Assembly: GCA_030765045.1 (NCBI GenBank) | Contig: CM060965.1 | Location: forward strand, 60,441,287-60,505,286 | Source: Tenodera sinensis | Lineage: Eukaryota > Arthropoda > Insecta > Mantodea > Mantidae | Reading direction: 5' to 3' | DNA: 64,000 nt | In this document: in pieces, positions 52,701-58,499 of the stretch | Numbering within the stretch: the stretch's first letter is position 1 | Layout: each line of letters opens with the position of its first letter | Notes under the pieces: generated by a model | The model's input: the letters and a program-made list of their open reading frames with translations, nothing else | Database searches by the model: none | Told to the model about the DNA's origin: nothing | Translations under genes and position numbers: made by a program

Positions 52701-52883
52701 GACCTGCCTAGTGACCATGTGATTCCAGTAGCAGAACCACCCAGTCCTGCAAAAGCAACTGTGAGGCCATTTGACACTACCCTGGATACCTCAAGGATAG
52801 ATGAGCTAGGAATTGGGCAGCATACACCATTTCAAGTGGGAATTAAAGATTCCTTACTGCCATGGATGAAGGCACAAGAATAA
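31647..52883 (+). CDS. MAT2B: MAT2B, methionine adenosyltransferase II regulatory beta subunit (gene span)
   Basis: Five coding exons (31647-31762, 38302-38489, 42659-42811, 50097-50290, 52614-52883) join in frame to 921 bases, 306 residues. MAT2B is an extended short-chain dehydrogenase-like protein (RmlD family) that binds NADP(H) and the catalytic MAT2A dimer, tuning cytosolic S-adenosylmethionine synthesis from methionine and ATP. The nucleotide-binding TGASGLLG is at residues 11-18, HCAAQR in exon 2, YISTDYVFDG at 110-119, and the SDR pair Y136/K140 in NLYGKTKLEGEK. FHWCGREKFTKY, GIGQHTPFQVGIK and a final PWMKAQE close the protein. Human MAT2B is 334 aa; the shortfall lies mainly at both ends. 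The introns (6.5, 4.2, 7.3 and 2.3 kb) are filled with mobile elements. Confidence 0.96.
31763..32534. other. MAT2B intron 1, start; one minus ORF of unknown origin
   Basis: A 69-codon minus-strand frame (32147-32356) contains VSDVPCASCDMQQSLLKF and is preceded by an acceptor-like TTTCAG. It may be transposon debris; I cannot assign it. Otherwise nothing recognised. Confidence 0.35.
32535..33600 (-). pseudogene. LINE fragment: RNase H domain and C-terminus
   Basis: The first minus-strand frame (33585-33157) includes RLPENNKWVKQRT and EWTRIYTDGSLYNQEDGAGA, the first RNase H Asp. After a frameshift, the second (33262-32744) has FNIVFLSDSKAAIQAI and IVFQWIPSHCGISENDQADM, the remaining RNase H motifs. 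Further down come DFPTCCLYKKNDLMDIDHL and YWEARRRM, the end of this LINE group. RNase H after the reverse transcriptase is characteristic of I/Loa/R1/jockey-type elements. The RT and endonuclease are missing (5' truncation at about 33600). Confidence 0.85.
33601..33956. other. MAT2B intron 1, unassigned
   Basis: No feature recognised. Confidence 0.5.
33968..34156. mobile_element. tRNA-SINE family, copy G: snap-back palindrome with 11-bp target duplication
   Basis: AGGTTTTTATC flanks it (33957-33967 and 34157-34167). It begins with the tail module and body on the minus strand and then turns back on itself. Arms 34043-34095 and 34105-34157 are perfectly complementary over 53 bases around a 9-bp spacer; the last base overlaps the duplication. 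The tRNA A box is absent because the turn occurs inside the B-box region. Confidence 0.92.
34043..34157. repeat. Perfect 53-bp inverted repeat (hairpin)
   Basis: Each arm starts TTTAAGAGGTAGAACTGGAA on its own strand and runs to TTTGAA, with spacer GTTCTGTGG. No mismatch was found in 53 pairs. Confidence 0.95.
34168..35112 (-). mobile_element. mariner transposon, second lineage, C-terminally truncated
   Basis: The right terminus on the minus strand is CGAGGGCAGTCCAGAAAGTA after a TA at 35113-35114, a typical mariner end. The transposase remnant starts near 34900 (MSETVVRQWV). It includes KNGRTNIHEESRSGRPTLVN, AYVNVETKRQSMQWGHS, MVFWDVKGILLIEFMERG and VVFLHDNTLLHT (second catalytic Asp), with several frameshifts. 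The part after the second Asp and the left terminus are missing. SINE copy G is inserted at its left boundary. Confidence 0.85.
35113..35689. other. MAT2B intron 1, unassigned
   Basis: No feature recognised. Confidence 0.5.
35690..36245 (-). pseudogene. Tc1/mariner-type transposase with internal deletion
   Basis: The minus strand reads VHEVPLQDKKIGVWCSISG, then jumps into APISDFYLWGSLKHK and HPGRIKTKYL. In relatives these blocks are separated by the second catalytic region, so an internal deletion has removed it. The tail with RCQKC follows in another frame. The noncoding 3' part matches 37755-37950. Confidence 0.75.
36246..37265 (-). repeat. DR1 dispersed repeat, copy b (interrupted by a LINE end)
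   Basis: It starts with the palindrome TTTCTCTACTGGTAAGTAGG, then GGAAGTATTGTATTCCACCC, a GTCTGTGTGTC run, CAGCATAACTC and the AAAATGGCTCTAACGATTTT stretch, ending near GTGAGTGCAACAGATTTTTT. A 129-bp LINE 3' end is inserted at 36745-36873. No coding capacity that I trust. Confidence 0.8.
36745..36873 (-). mobile_element. Truncated LINE 3' end with 13-bp target duplication
   Basis: TGTACAAAAAATG at 36732-36744 and 36874-36886 flanks an insertion that begins with (TTG)n and reads, on the minus strand, to the family stop and tail. It matches the 3' ends at 37362 and 43258. Confidence 0.88.
37362..37640 (-). mobile_element. LINE 3' end with zinc-knuckle remnant
   Basis: The minus strand encodes CPLCDLQEEMDRDHLQIC and WRARGLMTSLSEIQH then a stop. 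The CxxC...H...C knuckle and W-RAR-LM-SL end are as in the LINE at 43258-46260. Confidence 0.78.
37641..37970 (+). pseudogene. Tc1/mariner-type transposase end plus 3' region
   Basis: The plus strand reads RVMDSFLRRCQKCMDKRVAS, the C-terminal end of the same transposase lineage as 35690-36245, followed by a matching noncoding 3' stretch (AATTAAAGCCTTTAAAAGTA and on). Confidence 0.6.
38022..38110. repeat. DR2 short repeat, copy c
   Basis: AACAAATTAGAAACTAAAAA through CTTCACTGTTAATAGCTTCA; collinear with 23006-23115. Confidence 0.7.
38302..38489 (+). CDS. MAT2B: MAT2B coding exon 2
   Basis: Acceptor TTTCCAG and donor GTATTG. It encodes LGTHLHKLDLRNHKAVEDA, then FVIHCAAQRFPEKVDSD and LNVEATENLAKMA. 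The frame joins exon 1 (AG|A) and exon 3 (G|AT). Confidence 0.94.
38490..39047. other. MAT2B intron 2, unassigned
   Basis: AT-rich, no feature recognised. Confidence 0.5.
39048..40544 (-). mobile_element. IS630/Tc1-type DNA transposon, 1.5 kb, both ends visible
   Basis: The terminal inverted repeats share CTTAGAAGACAGTA and GTTAAATGG (left 39048-39092, right about 40498-40544 complemented), with TA on each side (39046-39047 and 40545-40546). Inside, the minus strand keeps a decayed transposase: GRHDFGKLRSKERQIIMNVL, MRVSNTVKETAKAIECSEA, LQFANIPSMLNIILSRFNSD, PNFSRATLSRFLHDLWLEYE and VVYTDESFVNLGHTVTKAW. The last contains a catalytic-type Asp-Glu. Several stops are present, and the C-terminal catalytic half is missing. 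Confidence 0.85.
40582..40912 (-). pseudogene. Tc1/mariner-type transposase C-terminus next to a terminal repeat
   Basis: A terminus-like TACCGGGTGACGCATG begins at 40582 after TA. Coming toward it on the minus strand, 40912-40700 encodes LTTCDFYLWGKLKGMMYAN, DSICNEILRIDVAELQKVYN and TQGHFQHLM then a stop, the C-terminal end of the DFYLWG transposase lineage. The remainder of the transposase is not present to the right. Confidence 0.78.
40913..41191. other. MAT2B intron 2, unassigned
   Basis: No recognised feature. It sits between a transposase remnant and a DR1 copy. Confidence 0.4.
41192..41895 (-). repeat. DR1 dispersed repeat, copy c (uninterrupted)
   Basis: This is the only copy without a later insertion, about 700 bp. 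It begins with TTTCTCTACTATGTTTAGTAAAGTAGAGG, written in two parts as TTTCTCTACT and AGTAGAGG around an 11-base loop. It then has GAAGTATTGTATTCCACCC, GTGTGTGTCTGTCAGTCTG, GACAGCATAACTG, GGCTCTAACGATTTTGATTA and an end near GTGAGTGCAACACAAG. Confidence 0.8.
42165..42228. repeat. Tigger/pogo terminal repeat, solo
   Basis: It reads GTTCAGATTATCC and then GGGGTTCAGATTAGCGGGGT and TCTACTG, followed by TA (42229-42230). The complement CAGTAGAACCCCGCTAATC is the classic Tigger terminus. No partner terminus or transposase was found beside it. Confidence 0.65.
42231..42658. other. MAT2B intron 2, unassigned
   Basis: No feature recognised. Confidence 0.5.
42659..42811 (+). CDS. MAT2B: MAT2B coding exon 3 (YxxxK motif)
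   Basis: Acceptor CATCGTAG and donor GTAAGT. It encodes LYISTDYVFDGKSPPY and NLYGKTKLEGEK. Confidence 0.94.
42812..43257. other. MAT2B intron 3, unassigned
   Basis: No feature recognised. Confidence 0.5.
43258..46260 (-). pseudogene. LINE with RNase H and (TTG)n-complement tail, rearranged, split by a DNA transposon
   Basis: Read from 46260 down. An N-terminal region contains LDCLNKILKKAP. An open frame (45859-45374) joins NWAKFTTEHNYLPFSMKY and KKTTNY-type endonuclease/RT linker to DNNLMKINIDKTTFQIFSQ from the RT palm/thumb, so most of the RT is deleted. Next come the post-RT KRLAGVKWGS region and an RNase H remnant with YSDSTAALYAIN and QWMPAHCRVAGNENVDFLAK, in-frame stops included. The zinc-knuckle CPLCNKEEMAEVHQQTC, YWRARALMASLPKPSL and an AAC tail (TTG on the plus strand, 43258-43275) close it. 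A 922-bp transposon is inserted at 43470-44391. Confidence 0.82.
43470..44391 (-). mobile_element. IS630/Tc1-type transposon nested inside the LINE
   Basis: The inverted ends begin TACTCTGTTCATC and share AGAGATTAGAGGAGA and TAAACAAAGC (about 43470-43507 and 44353-44391), with TA at 43468-43469 and 44392-44393. Inside, the minus strand has MMDVVCDEFVRSAIRRKVHQ and FFVNNEPPT then NSAPDLPDLKRTSLHKLL. This is the N-terminal helix-turn-helix part of the lineage seen at 39048-40544. The DDE part is missing, so it is a non-autonomous deletion derivative. Confidence 0.85.
46261..46548. other. MAT2B intron 3, unassigned
   Basis: No feature recognised. Confidence 0.5.
46549..47736 (+). mobile_element. 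DNA transposon deletion derivative with 38-bp inverted ends
   Basis: The left end TGAGGTGCTCAGAATAGCAA and the right end (complement of TTGCTATTCTAAGGACCTCA) match over about 38 bp, continuing into TAxGCGCCAAA. They are flanked by TA (46547-46548 and 47737-47738). The interior holds a start MSDTDSDLISHHVSRPRKCR and a Lys-rich WKMHMAKKKMNTDKEHIS, resembling the basic N-terminus of transposase proteins, with no catalytic region. Confidence 0.85.
47870..48430 (+). pseudogene. IS630/Tc1-type transposase fragment
   Basis: The plus strand, across several frames, reads KEYVDIHGHPSIPADTL, WFWYKKTKWTAGKDA-type sequence, and WLDETWINAGETVTKCWTDD followed by TPSTAV. The DETWxNxGxTVTKxW signature is the same lineage as 39048-40544. 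Stops and frameshifts throughout. Confidence 0.72.
48560..48799. repeat. Imperfect 80-bp-arm inverted repeat (MITE-like)
   Basis: The left part AGAAGTATGTGAGTTGACTT through ATTTCGAAGATCGTCTTCATT pairs with the complement of the right part, which runs from GATAACGAAGACGATGGTCT to TTGATTGAAATACTTCTG. A second GTTGATAATGAAGACCATGG copy in the centre adds a smaller repeat. Confidence 0.7.
48915..48988. repeat. Perfect 27-bp inverted repeat
   Basis: TAATCCACCAATATCACAAA... (48915-48941) and its exact complement (48962-48988) surround a 20-bp spacer. It is followed directly by a DR2-like TTGCTTCACTGTTAATAGC. Confidence 0.92.
48989..49469. other. MAT2B intron 3, mostly unassigned
   Basis: Starts with a 25-bp DR2-like piece; otherwise no feature recognised. 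Confidence 0.5.
49470..49790 (+). pseudogene. LINE ORF2 C-terminus with zinc knuckle (R1/I-like)
   Basis: LMRQNDSISCTYCEEKDSVE then HTFFQCP gives the CxxC...H...C knuckle. After one frameshift come DVELTVKNLSIMIQSSEAWN, VSWKLRRRV and LLFREIKALEMD then a stop. Only the end of the element is present. Confidence 0.75.
50097..50290 (+). CDS. MAT2B: MAT2B coding exon 4
   Basis: Acceptor GTTTCAG and donor GTATAG. It encodes NLILRVPVLYGPVEYLGES, AVTVLFSNLL and ERRCPSHVQDIAEI. Confidence 0.94.
50291..50577. other. MAT2B intron 4, start
   Basis: No feature recognised. Confidence 0.5.
50578..50872 (+). mobile_element. Second tRNA-derived SINE family, full-length copy
   Basis: The A box ATAGCTCAGTCAGTAGAGC and B box GGATTCGATTCCTGGCAAG are spaced as in a tRNA. 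The body has TTTTTCTCCATCCAAGAT, CTGGAAGTATGAATGAG and AACCCACTGTTAAACATAGG, with an A-rich end. It is the complete relative of 15734-15995. Confidence 0.88.
50873..51453. other. MAT2B intron 4, unassigned
   Basis: No feature recognised. Confidence 0.5.
51454..52116. mobile_element. Tc1/mariner-type MITE, 663 bp
   Basis: The inverted ends TACCGGGTGGAAGGGAGGTC and the complement of GACTTGCCTTCCACCCTGTA, both followed inward by ATTACATT or its complement, are flanked by TA (51452-51453 and 52117-52118). No transposase remnant inside. The terminus resembles that at 40582. Confidence 0.85.
52117..52613. other. MAT2B intron 4, end
   Basis: No feature recognised beyond the acceptor of exon 5. Confidence 0.5.
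52614..52883 (+). CDS. MAT2B: MAT2B coding exon 5 and stop
   Basis: Acceptor GGTTTCAG. 89 codons from DEHVCGIFHWCGREKFTKY to SLLPWMKAQE, with a TAA stop at 52881-52883. An AATAAA lies 4 bases after the stop (52887-52892), too close to be the only poly(A) signal, so the 3' UTR probably continues. Confidence 0.94.
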   Translation, partial: DEHVCGIFHWCGREKFTKYGMLIEMSNIFDLPSDHVIPVAEPPSPAKATVRPFDTTLDTSRIDELGIGQHTPFQVGIKDSLLPWMKAQE

Positions 52884-55800
52884 TGCAATAAATGGAGTGG
52901 GGAGGGGGGAATTGAATCCTGTGCTTCCAAAAGCCATAAAAATTAACAAATTGGTGCTATTATTGCTTGTTTGTATAAACTGAAAAGTCTGATTTGACTC
53001 AGGATAAAAAAGAGTAGAATATTTTGTTGTAAACAATCATTCCATATATATGCATAGCATTTATATTCTTGTAAACAAAATTATTGTTAATGATTGCACT
53101 TTGAAACGTTGATGCATTACCTATATTTTTCCATAAATGGTTCCTTATTGTAGGGTGTTGAGAATTATGTTTATTAATTGTATTTTCATAGTTGTTAGTG
53201 ATTTTATCACTATTACTGAGCATGAATAGTTACAGTGGGCAATGTTTATACAGAAGAATCCTCAGATAGATGCTGCTATTCTTCAATAGGTGGTTGCAAA
53301 CATACTTCATTACTTTCTCTTGAGCTAAAATTTGTCTAATGTGCACCAGATGTTTCAGAATTGCAGATACAAACTGCAAATAGTTAATCAGTGAAACATA
53401 TCCCTGGCATGTCTCCAATACCTATACCACTACTGAGTTACTCAACAGTGTTAATTGTTCTAGAATATAATAATTTCTAACCCCCCTAAAAAATTCCGGT
53501 ATATAATTGGCGAGAGTTTATGTATGTTACATGTATGTCAGAGCTTTTTGTGTTTCAAATGAGAGCATATATCATTGGTTGCAAATATATAAGAGGTATT
53601 CTCGCTTTAGTATGTTGTATTGCTTTGTTATCCTCTGAATGCTACGGTTTGTGTCTAAAATTCTGGAAACATGCTGGTTATATCAGTAAAAATCAGGATT
53701 GCAATCGTAAGGCCTTGCTACATGGATCATATGATAATTAGCATTGGAAATGACTGTCATATTAAAAACAAATGGAAAGATAAACTTGAAGCTCAACTAT
53801 TTATAACAGCGATGTAATGGTTCTGTACCCACTTAATGATCCAGATAACTGTTCTAGAAGACCATTCTTGAACTTCAAAAGATTTTATGATGAATGCCAC
53901 TGAAGTTCTAAAATATTGTCTTCAGCTACCTTTCTTCACCCAGTCTCTATTAGCATGCATCGACGTTTCAATGATATTTTCTGCTTTGCTTAGCAAATTG
54001 TTCATATACATAAATATATATTTTTAATACAGAGAAATAAATAAGCACAAAATCAAGATTTTTTTTATGTCTTTCCTAAAGAAAATACCTTTTTGTGCCA
54101 TTTTCAAATTAAAATGTGGATGTCGAGAAAACCCAGAATGTCTTATTTTGGGAATAGAAAGCTACAATTGACATTTATGGGGAACACTCCAGATTGGAAT
54201 TTCTGTGATAAATCAGAAAGGAAGTAGCTGATCCTTAGGTAGTAGTTAATCTCGGATAAATATTTTGGGTGCTCACAAAATATAACTTCAAGTTACTTTC
54301 ACAACTCTTAAAATAAATTTACCACAGAGTAACCATAAACATAACTATCTTTGCTACAACTGCAGGCAAGTCAGGTAAAGAAATACTTTTATTTAGTAAT
54401 ACGTATATGTGAAATTGCAAACAGTACTGTAAAAAGCTACTTATGTGCTACTAAGTAGCAGTATTTGCACGAAATTGTACCTTTAGGACTTAAGAGCAAG
54501 CATACATTAAATAAATGCATAAAAGTTTGGGTAATACTTCCTTACACTCCAGCTTTACTTACCACTACTCATCGAAGGTTCTTGTCACATGAACTGTTGG
54601 GGTAAACATTGAATTATATACATTTATCAGCAGGTTTCAATGCAGATGACCTTTAATTTCATGGTTCTTTTCCCAGAAGTAGGTTGCGGTCATAAACATG
54701 CTTGCTTAGTATTCCTTGCATGCCGTTTAAATCTGGTGCCCGAATTTCTTTTGGTGCAGTTTACCATTCTTTTTTGTAAATAGTTGGATTTTTCTGCTAG
54801 TGTTCTATCTCTACTCTGTGAGGTTTTTAATGCAGTATGCCAATGGCTTTAAAAATGTTCTTAAATTTATGGAAATCCAAAAAGCAGAATGAATTACTGG
54901 CTCCTGTGTCACAAGAGAATTTGAATAGCTTTAGTGTTTCACTTACATTATTTCTATTGTATATGCTGGCAAATACCCTGTACCAACAAGCAAGAAAGGC
55001 TCTGATTATGTACAACTATAGGAGGCTCATAAAAAGATGAGCAGGAATGATGATAAAGGACTGTCACCATGGCTTTTTTTTTTTTTTTTAGAAAGGTACC
55101 TTCAAAGTTGGAAAAAGATTGCTGGATTCATATATCAGAGTTTGTCAATGCCTTCAGGTATGTTAATTTTAGGCATTTTTAGAGATATTTCATTAATTTG
55201 CATGATGGTGCACTAGGGAAACTACCCTTCACAACAAATAAAACTGTCAGGCACCAGATTTAAGCTTTTGGTCTCAGTAAGTCAATGGCATTTTCAGTTA
55301 TTAAGCTGTTGAATTTTGTGACATTTTGGAAAAAAGTTAAGGAGCTATATTCCGAGTTTGAAGGACAATACTGTCAATCATGGATCATGTACTTTTGTCT
55401 ATTTTGTGTGTGCATCATCTTTACCACCGTTTGTTAGGCTCCTCACTGATGACTGATGGTATTTGTCTTACTTGAGATCAAAAGGCATATACAGTGATCA
55501 GTACATATAAAATATCTTGCCCTACCACTCAATTTGAAAAATTGGTGATTTTGTTAATGCAGTATTGCATTGATGTAAATTTTATAAATAGGGTTTGAAC
55601 TCATTTATACAGCTATTGTGAAATGAGGTGATCGCAAGTTGCCTGCACCATGGACAGAGCGTGACATCATTGTGCATGTACAGTAACAGCACAAACAACT
55701 GGACTCACTGCCTACAGTGCATAGTGTTTCTCGAGTGTGTTCACTAGTTCCACACACAAAGTAAAATGCCTCCAGCATGAAAATTGAAATATTCACATAT

Positions 55801-57254
55801 TGCTGAACTTGTATTAGTGATTTGGGAATGAATATTATAGTGCAAATGTTGACCGCATTGAATGTAAGTTATGCAGCAATGTTATCCACAATGTTGTTGT
55901 GTTGACTGTACCTTGCCTCGCCTGTGTTGTGATCGACAGACTGACCCCTTCCACTTCCTATAGTCTAAACTCTGCAACCTTTTGTTTCCAGTATGGTGGT
56001 TTGGTCCCTAATTATAAAACAAATAGATGGTATGTAGAATATTTAACTTAAGGGATGAACCTTATTTCAATTATACCTGTTTAGACTGTTGATCTTGTGA
56101 AAGTACAAATAGGTGCTGCAATACCTGTTGTGCTCCAGACAGGTAGGTTGGGGTAAACCTGAATGTATTGCACTGCACTCTCATCAGTCCTAAAGATAAT
56201 CTTAGTCATGCATCTTGCATATGCAAACAACACTGAAGAGCATGGCTCGAAGCATAACTAGCTTTGATGCCATCTTCTATTTAGTTAAAAAGAATTGTGT
56301 GCCAGATTTAAATAGCATACGTTTTAAATTGTTCATATGTTACAAATAGTATTCAAAGAAAACAACCAGCAAACACATAATCTGGCAGTAAATGTCTGTT
56401 CACATGTTCAGTTATAGTGTGTTGAGTATGTTGTACCGGAAACCTTGTTATTCTAGTTTAACATAAATTAAAGATAAAATAAAATTGCACATTACATTAT
56501 CTAAATGTTTTTTTTAAGGTTCCCTTTTTGTTTTGTCCTACATCCAATACTCGCATTGTTTCTTTACCTTTGTTCCCATCACTGATTTAAATCATAATGG
56601 CAATTCTCACTTACCAAATTTACCTTATGATATGTAATTCTTGATACTTAATACATATCAAAACTTGTGTAAGTTGTGCCTTTCTTCCTGATATTTGAAT
56701 CTATGGTTATTCAAAAGCATTCTTCTGACAAAAGAATAGTCATTCTCAGCTTCTGTGAGTCAGTCAGGGAACTTTGTAGAGCTGCATTTACATTAGATGC
56801 AGGGACCATATAGCTTGAAGCTGCACATGCAGAAAAGGTGAAACTCTAGTGCAGGCATGGAGAAGAAGGGTAACAGGAATGCAATCAAGCATTTACCCTC
56901 TCCACTGACTCCACCAAGTGCAGGCCAACTCTCTCTTCTGGTTCTGTTAATATATATACAGTTTGCTCTTTAAAATGTAAAGGGTTATCAAAAACTTCCT
57001 ACGCACCAGGCTGAGGCCTATTGCTCAAGATAACATTGGTACTCCTAGATTTTCCCCACTGCACTCTGACCGATTGTTATTGCTTCCAGCATGTTTATTG
57101 CATGTAATCGTTGGCCATCAATTGAGTTGTTATTGTGATGAGAGTATTGAATGTATATAAGGTGACAGCAATCACTGTTACCACCGGAATTTCCGTCTCT
57201 AGGGAAATCTAGGTTACACGAAAGATGCAGAGCAATTCCTCAATAACCCTATAA
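52884..57254. other. MAT2B 3' UTR and downstream intergenic sequence
   Basis: No further gene or recognisable transposon over 4.4 kb, the longest such stretch in the window. A poly(A)-signal-rich stretch (AGAGAAATAAATAAGC) lies near 54033. Small ORFs at 53520-53741 and 54837-55040 lack family motifs. A T12 run is at 55075. Confidence 0.5.
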
Positions 57255-57260
57255 GTCAAT

Positions 57261-58260
57261 ATGGCGGAGTGTTCGGTGTTGACCCGTGGTAGGCTCCATA
57301 AATTAGCCGAAAAAAACTTGAAAACCACAACAAAAATCGAAGATGAGAACAAAATCCTAAAAGTCAGAGATGAAAATTGCTGTAGAAATGAAAGAAACAT
57401 ATTACAACCAATACAAGACGGAAATAGCAAGCACTTAGAAAATCGCTATGGTCCGCGGGATGCCGAGACGATAGCGTCTTAGCAAACAGTTATCGAAATT
57501 TTCAACAAGGATCTAAAAAGGGCTCCAGAAGAGCTCAAAACGTTAGGGATTGAGAATGAGCAACTAAAAAGTAAAGTCAAAGCTGAAGAAAGGACATATG
57601 CTGCTCACGAAAATTTCGACACGTGATGAAGCCTCAAAACCAACAACGCAAAAAAAAAAAAAGCACAGAAACACAGGGGCAAAAAAGGAAGAAAGGAAAC
57701 ACCATGGATCACATCAAGATGAAAGAAGAGAAAACAAAATTACAAGCAGTGCGAAACCTGAAGAAATTATGCTTCAAAGCGACTCGATTATCAAACATGT
57801 AAATCTGAGTGAAGTAGCCAAAGTGCAAGTGTATAGGGGCATAAAAGCAAGTCAGATGCAAAACGTGATACTAAACAGCAGTGTAACAGCAAAAAGTGAA
57901 CCAAAACTCGTTTATCTACACGTAGGTACAAATGATATAATCATTAGGAAGTGTCCAGAAGAGGTTATGGGCGACATATACAGTGTTATAAAATATGTTA
58001 AAAACAAATACCCTAAATCTGGAGTGCTAGTAAACGGAATTTTAAACAGACACGATGTAAGCCCTAAGTCAAACTTGTAAATGAAAATATACGTTGGGCC
58101 TGTGATGTTTTAAAAAGTGTGTTTGTAGATGTAAATAAGCAGATAGCTTAGGATTGTTTAGGGAGAGACGGCTTACATCTAAATAGGAAAGGGACCTACA
58201 AACTGGGAAATATAATAAATAGTGTAATAAAATTGTGTATGGGGCAGGGAAACTAGTGAC
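57261..58260 (+). pseudogene. LINE ORF1 with coiled coil and SGNH esterase domain
   Basis: The start MAECSVLTRGRLHKLAEKN is followed by a charged coiled coil interrupted by a stop at 57480. A frameshift leads into 57598-58080, with KLVYLHVGTNDI (GxND block of SGNH hydrolases), then VLVNGILNRHDV. In yet another frame comes GRDGLHLNRKGTYKLG, the D-x-x-H block. ORF1 esterase domains are known from CR1/L2-group LINEs, where they may aid membrane or lipid interaction of the ribonucleoprotein. Three breaks make it inactive. Confidence 0.8.
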
Positions 58261-58499
58261 CAGGGGAAGTACAGCTACAGCTAAACGGGAAATAAAAGGC
58301 TCCAAAAGGAATGAAGGACAGACACAAACAGGTAAGGTAAGTGACTATGTAATTCCTTGCTTACAGGTAGCTAAATGTAATAACATTATAGATACAAAAA
58401 AGAGTTAAAAAATAAATGTAGATAAAGAATATTAAAATAACACGAAATTTTTAAAATATTTCGACAAAATATCCAGTATATCGCAAATAAACGAGCAAG

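Noticed and set aside
52887..52892. AATAAA as the MAT2B poly(A) signal
   Set aside because: It starts four bases after the stop codon, too close for normal cleavage and a usual 3' UTR, so it is probably chance in an AT-rich region.
53520..53741. 73-codon ORF with a hydrophobic segment downstream of MAT2B
   Set aside because: It resembles a signal-anchored small Cys protein but lies in probable 3' UTR or intergenic DNA, with no recognised homologue and no splice or promoter context.
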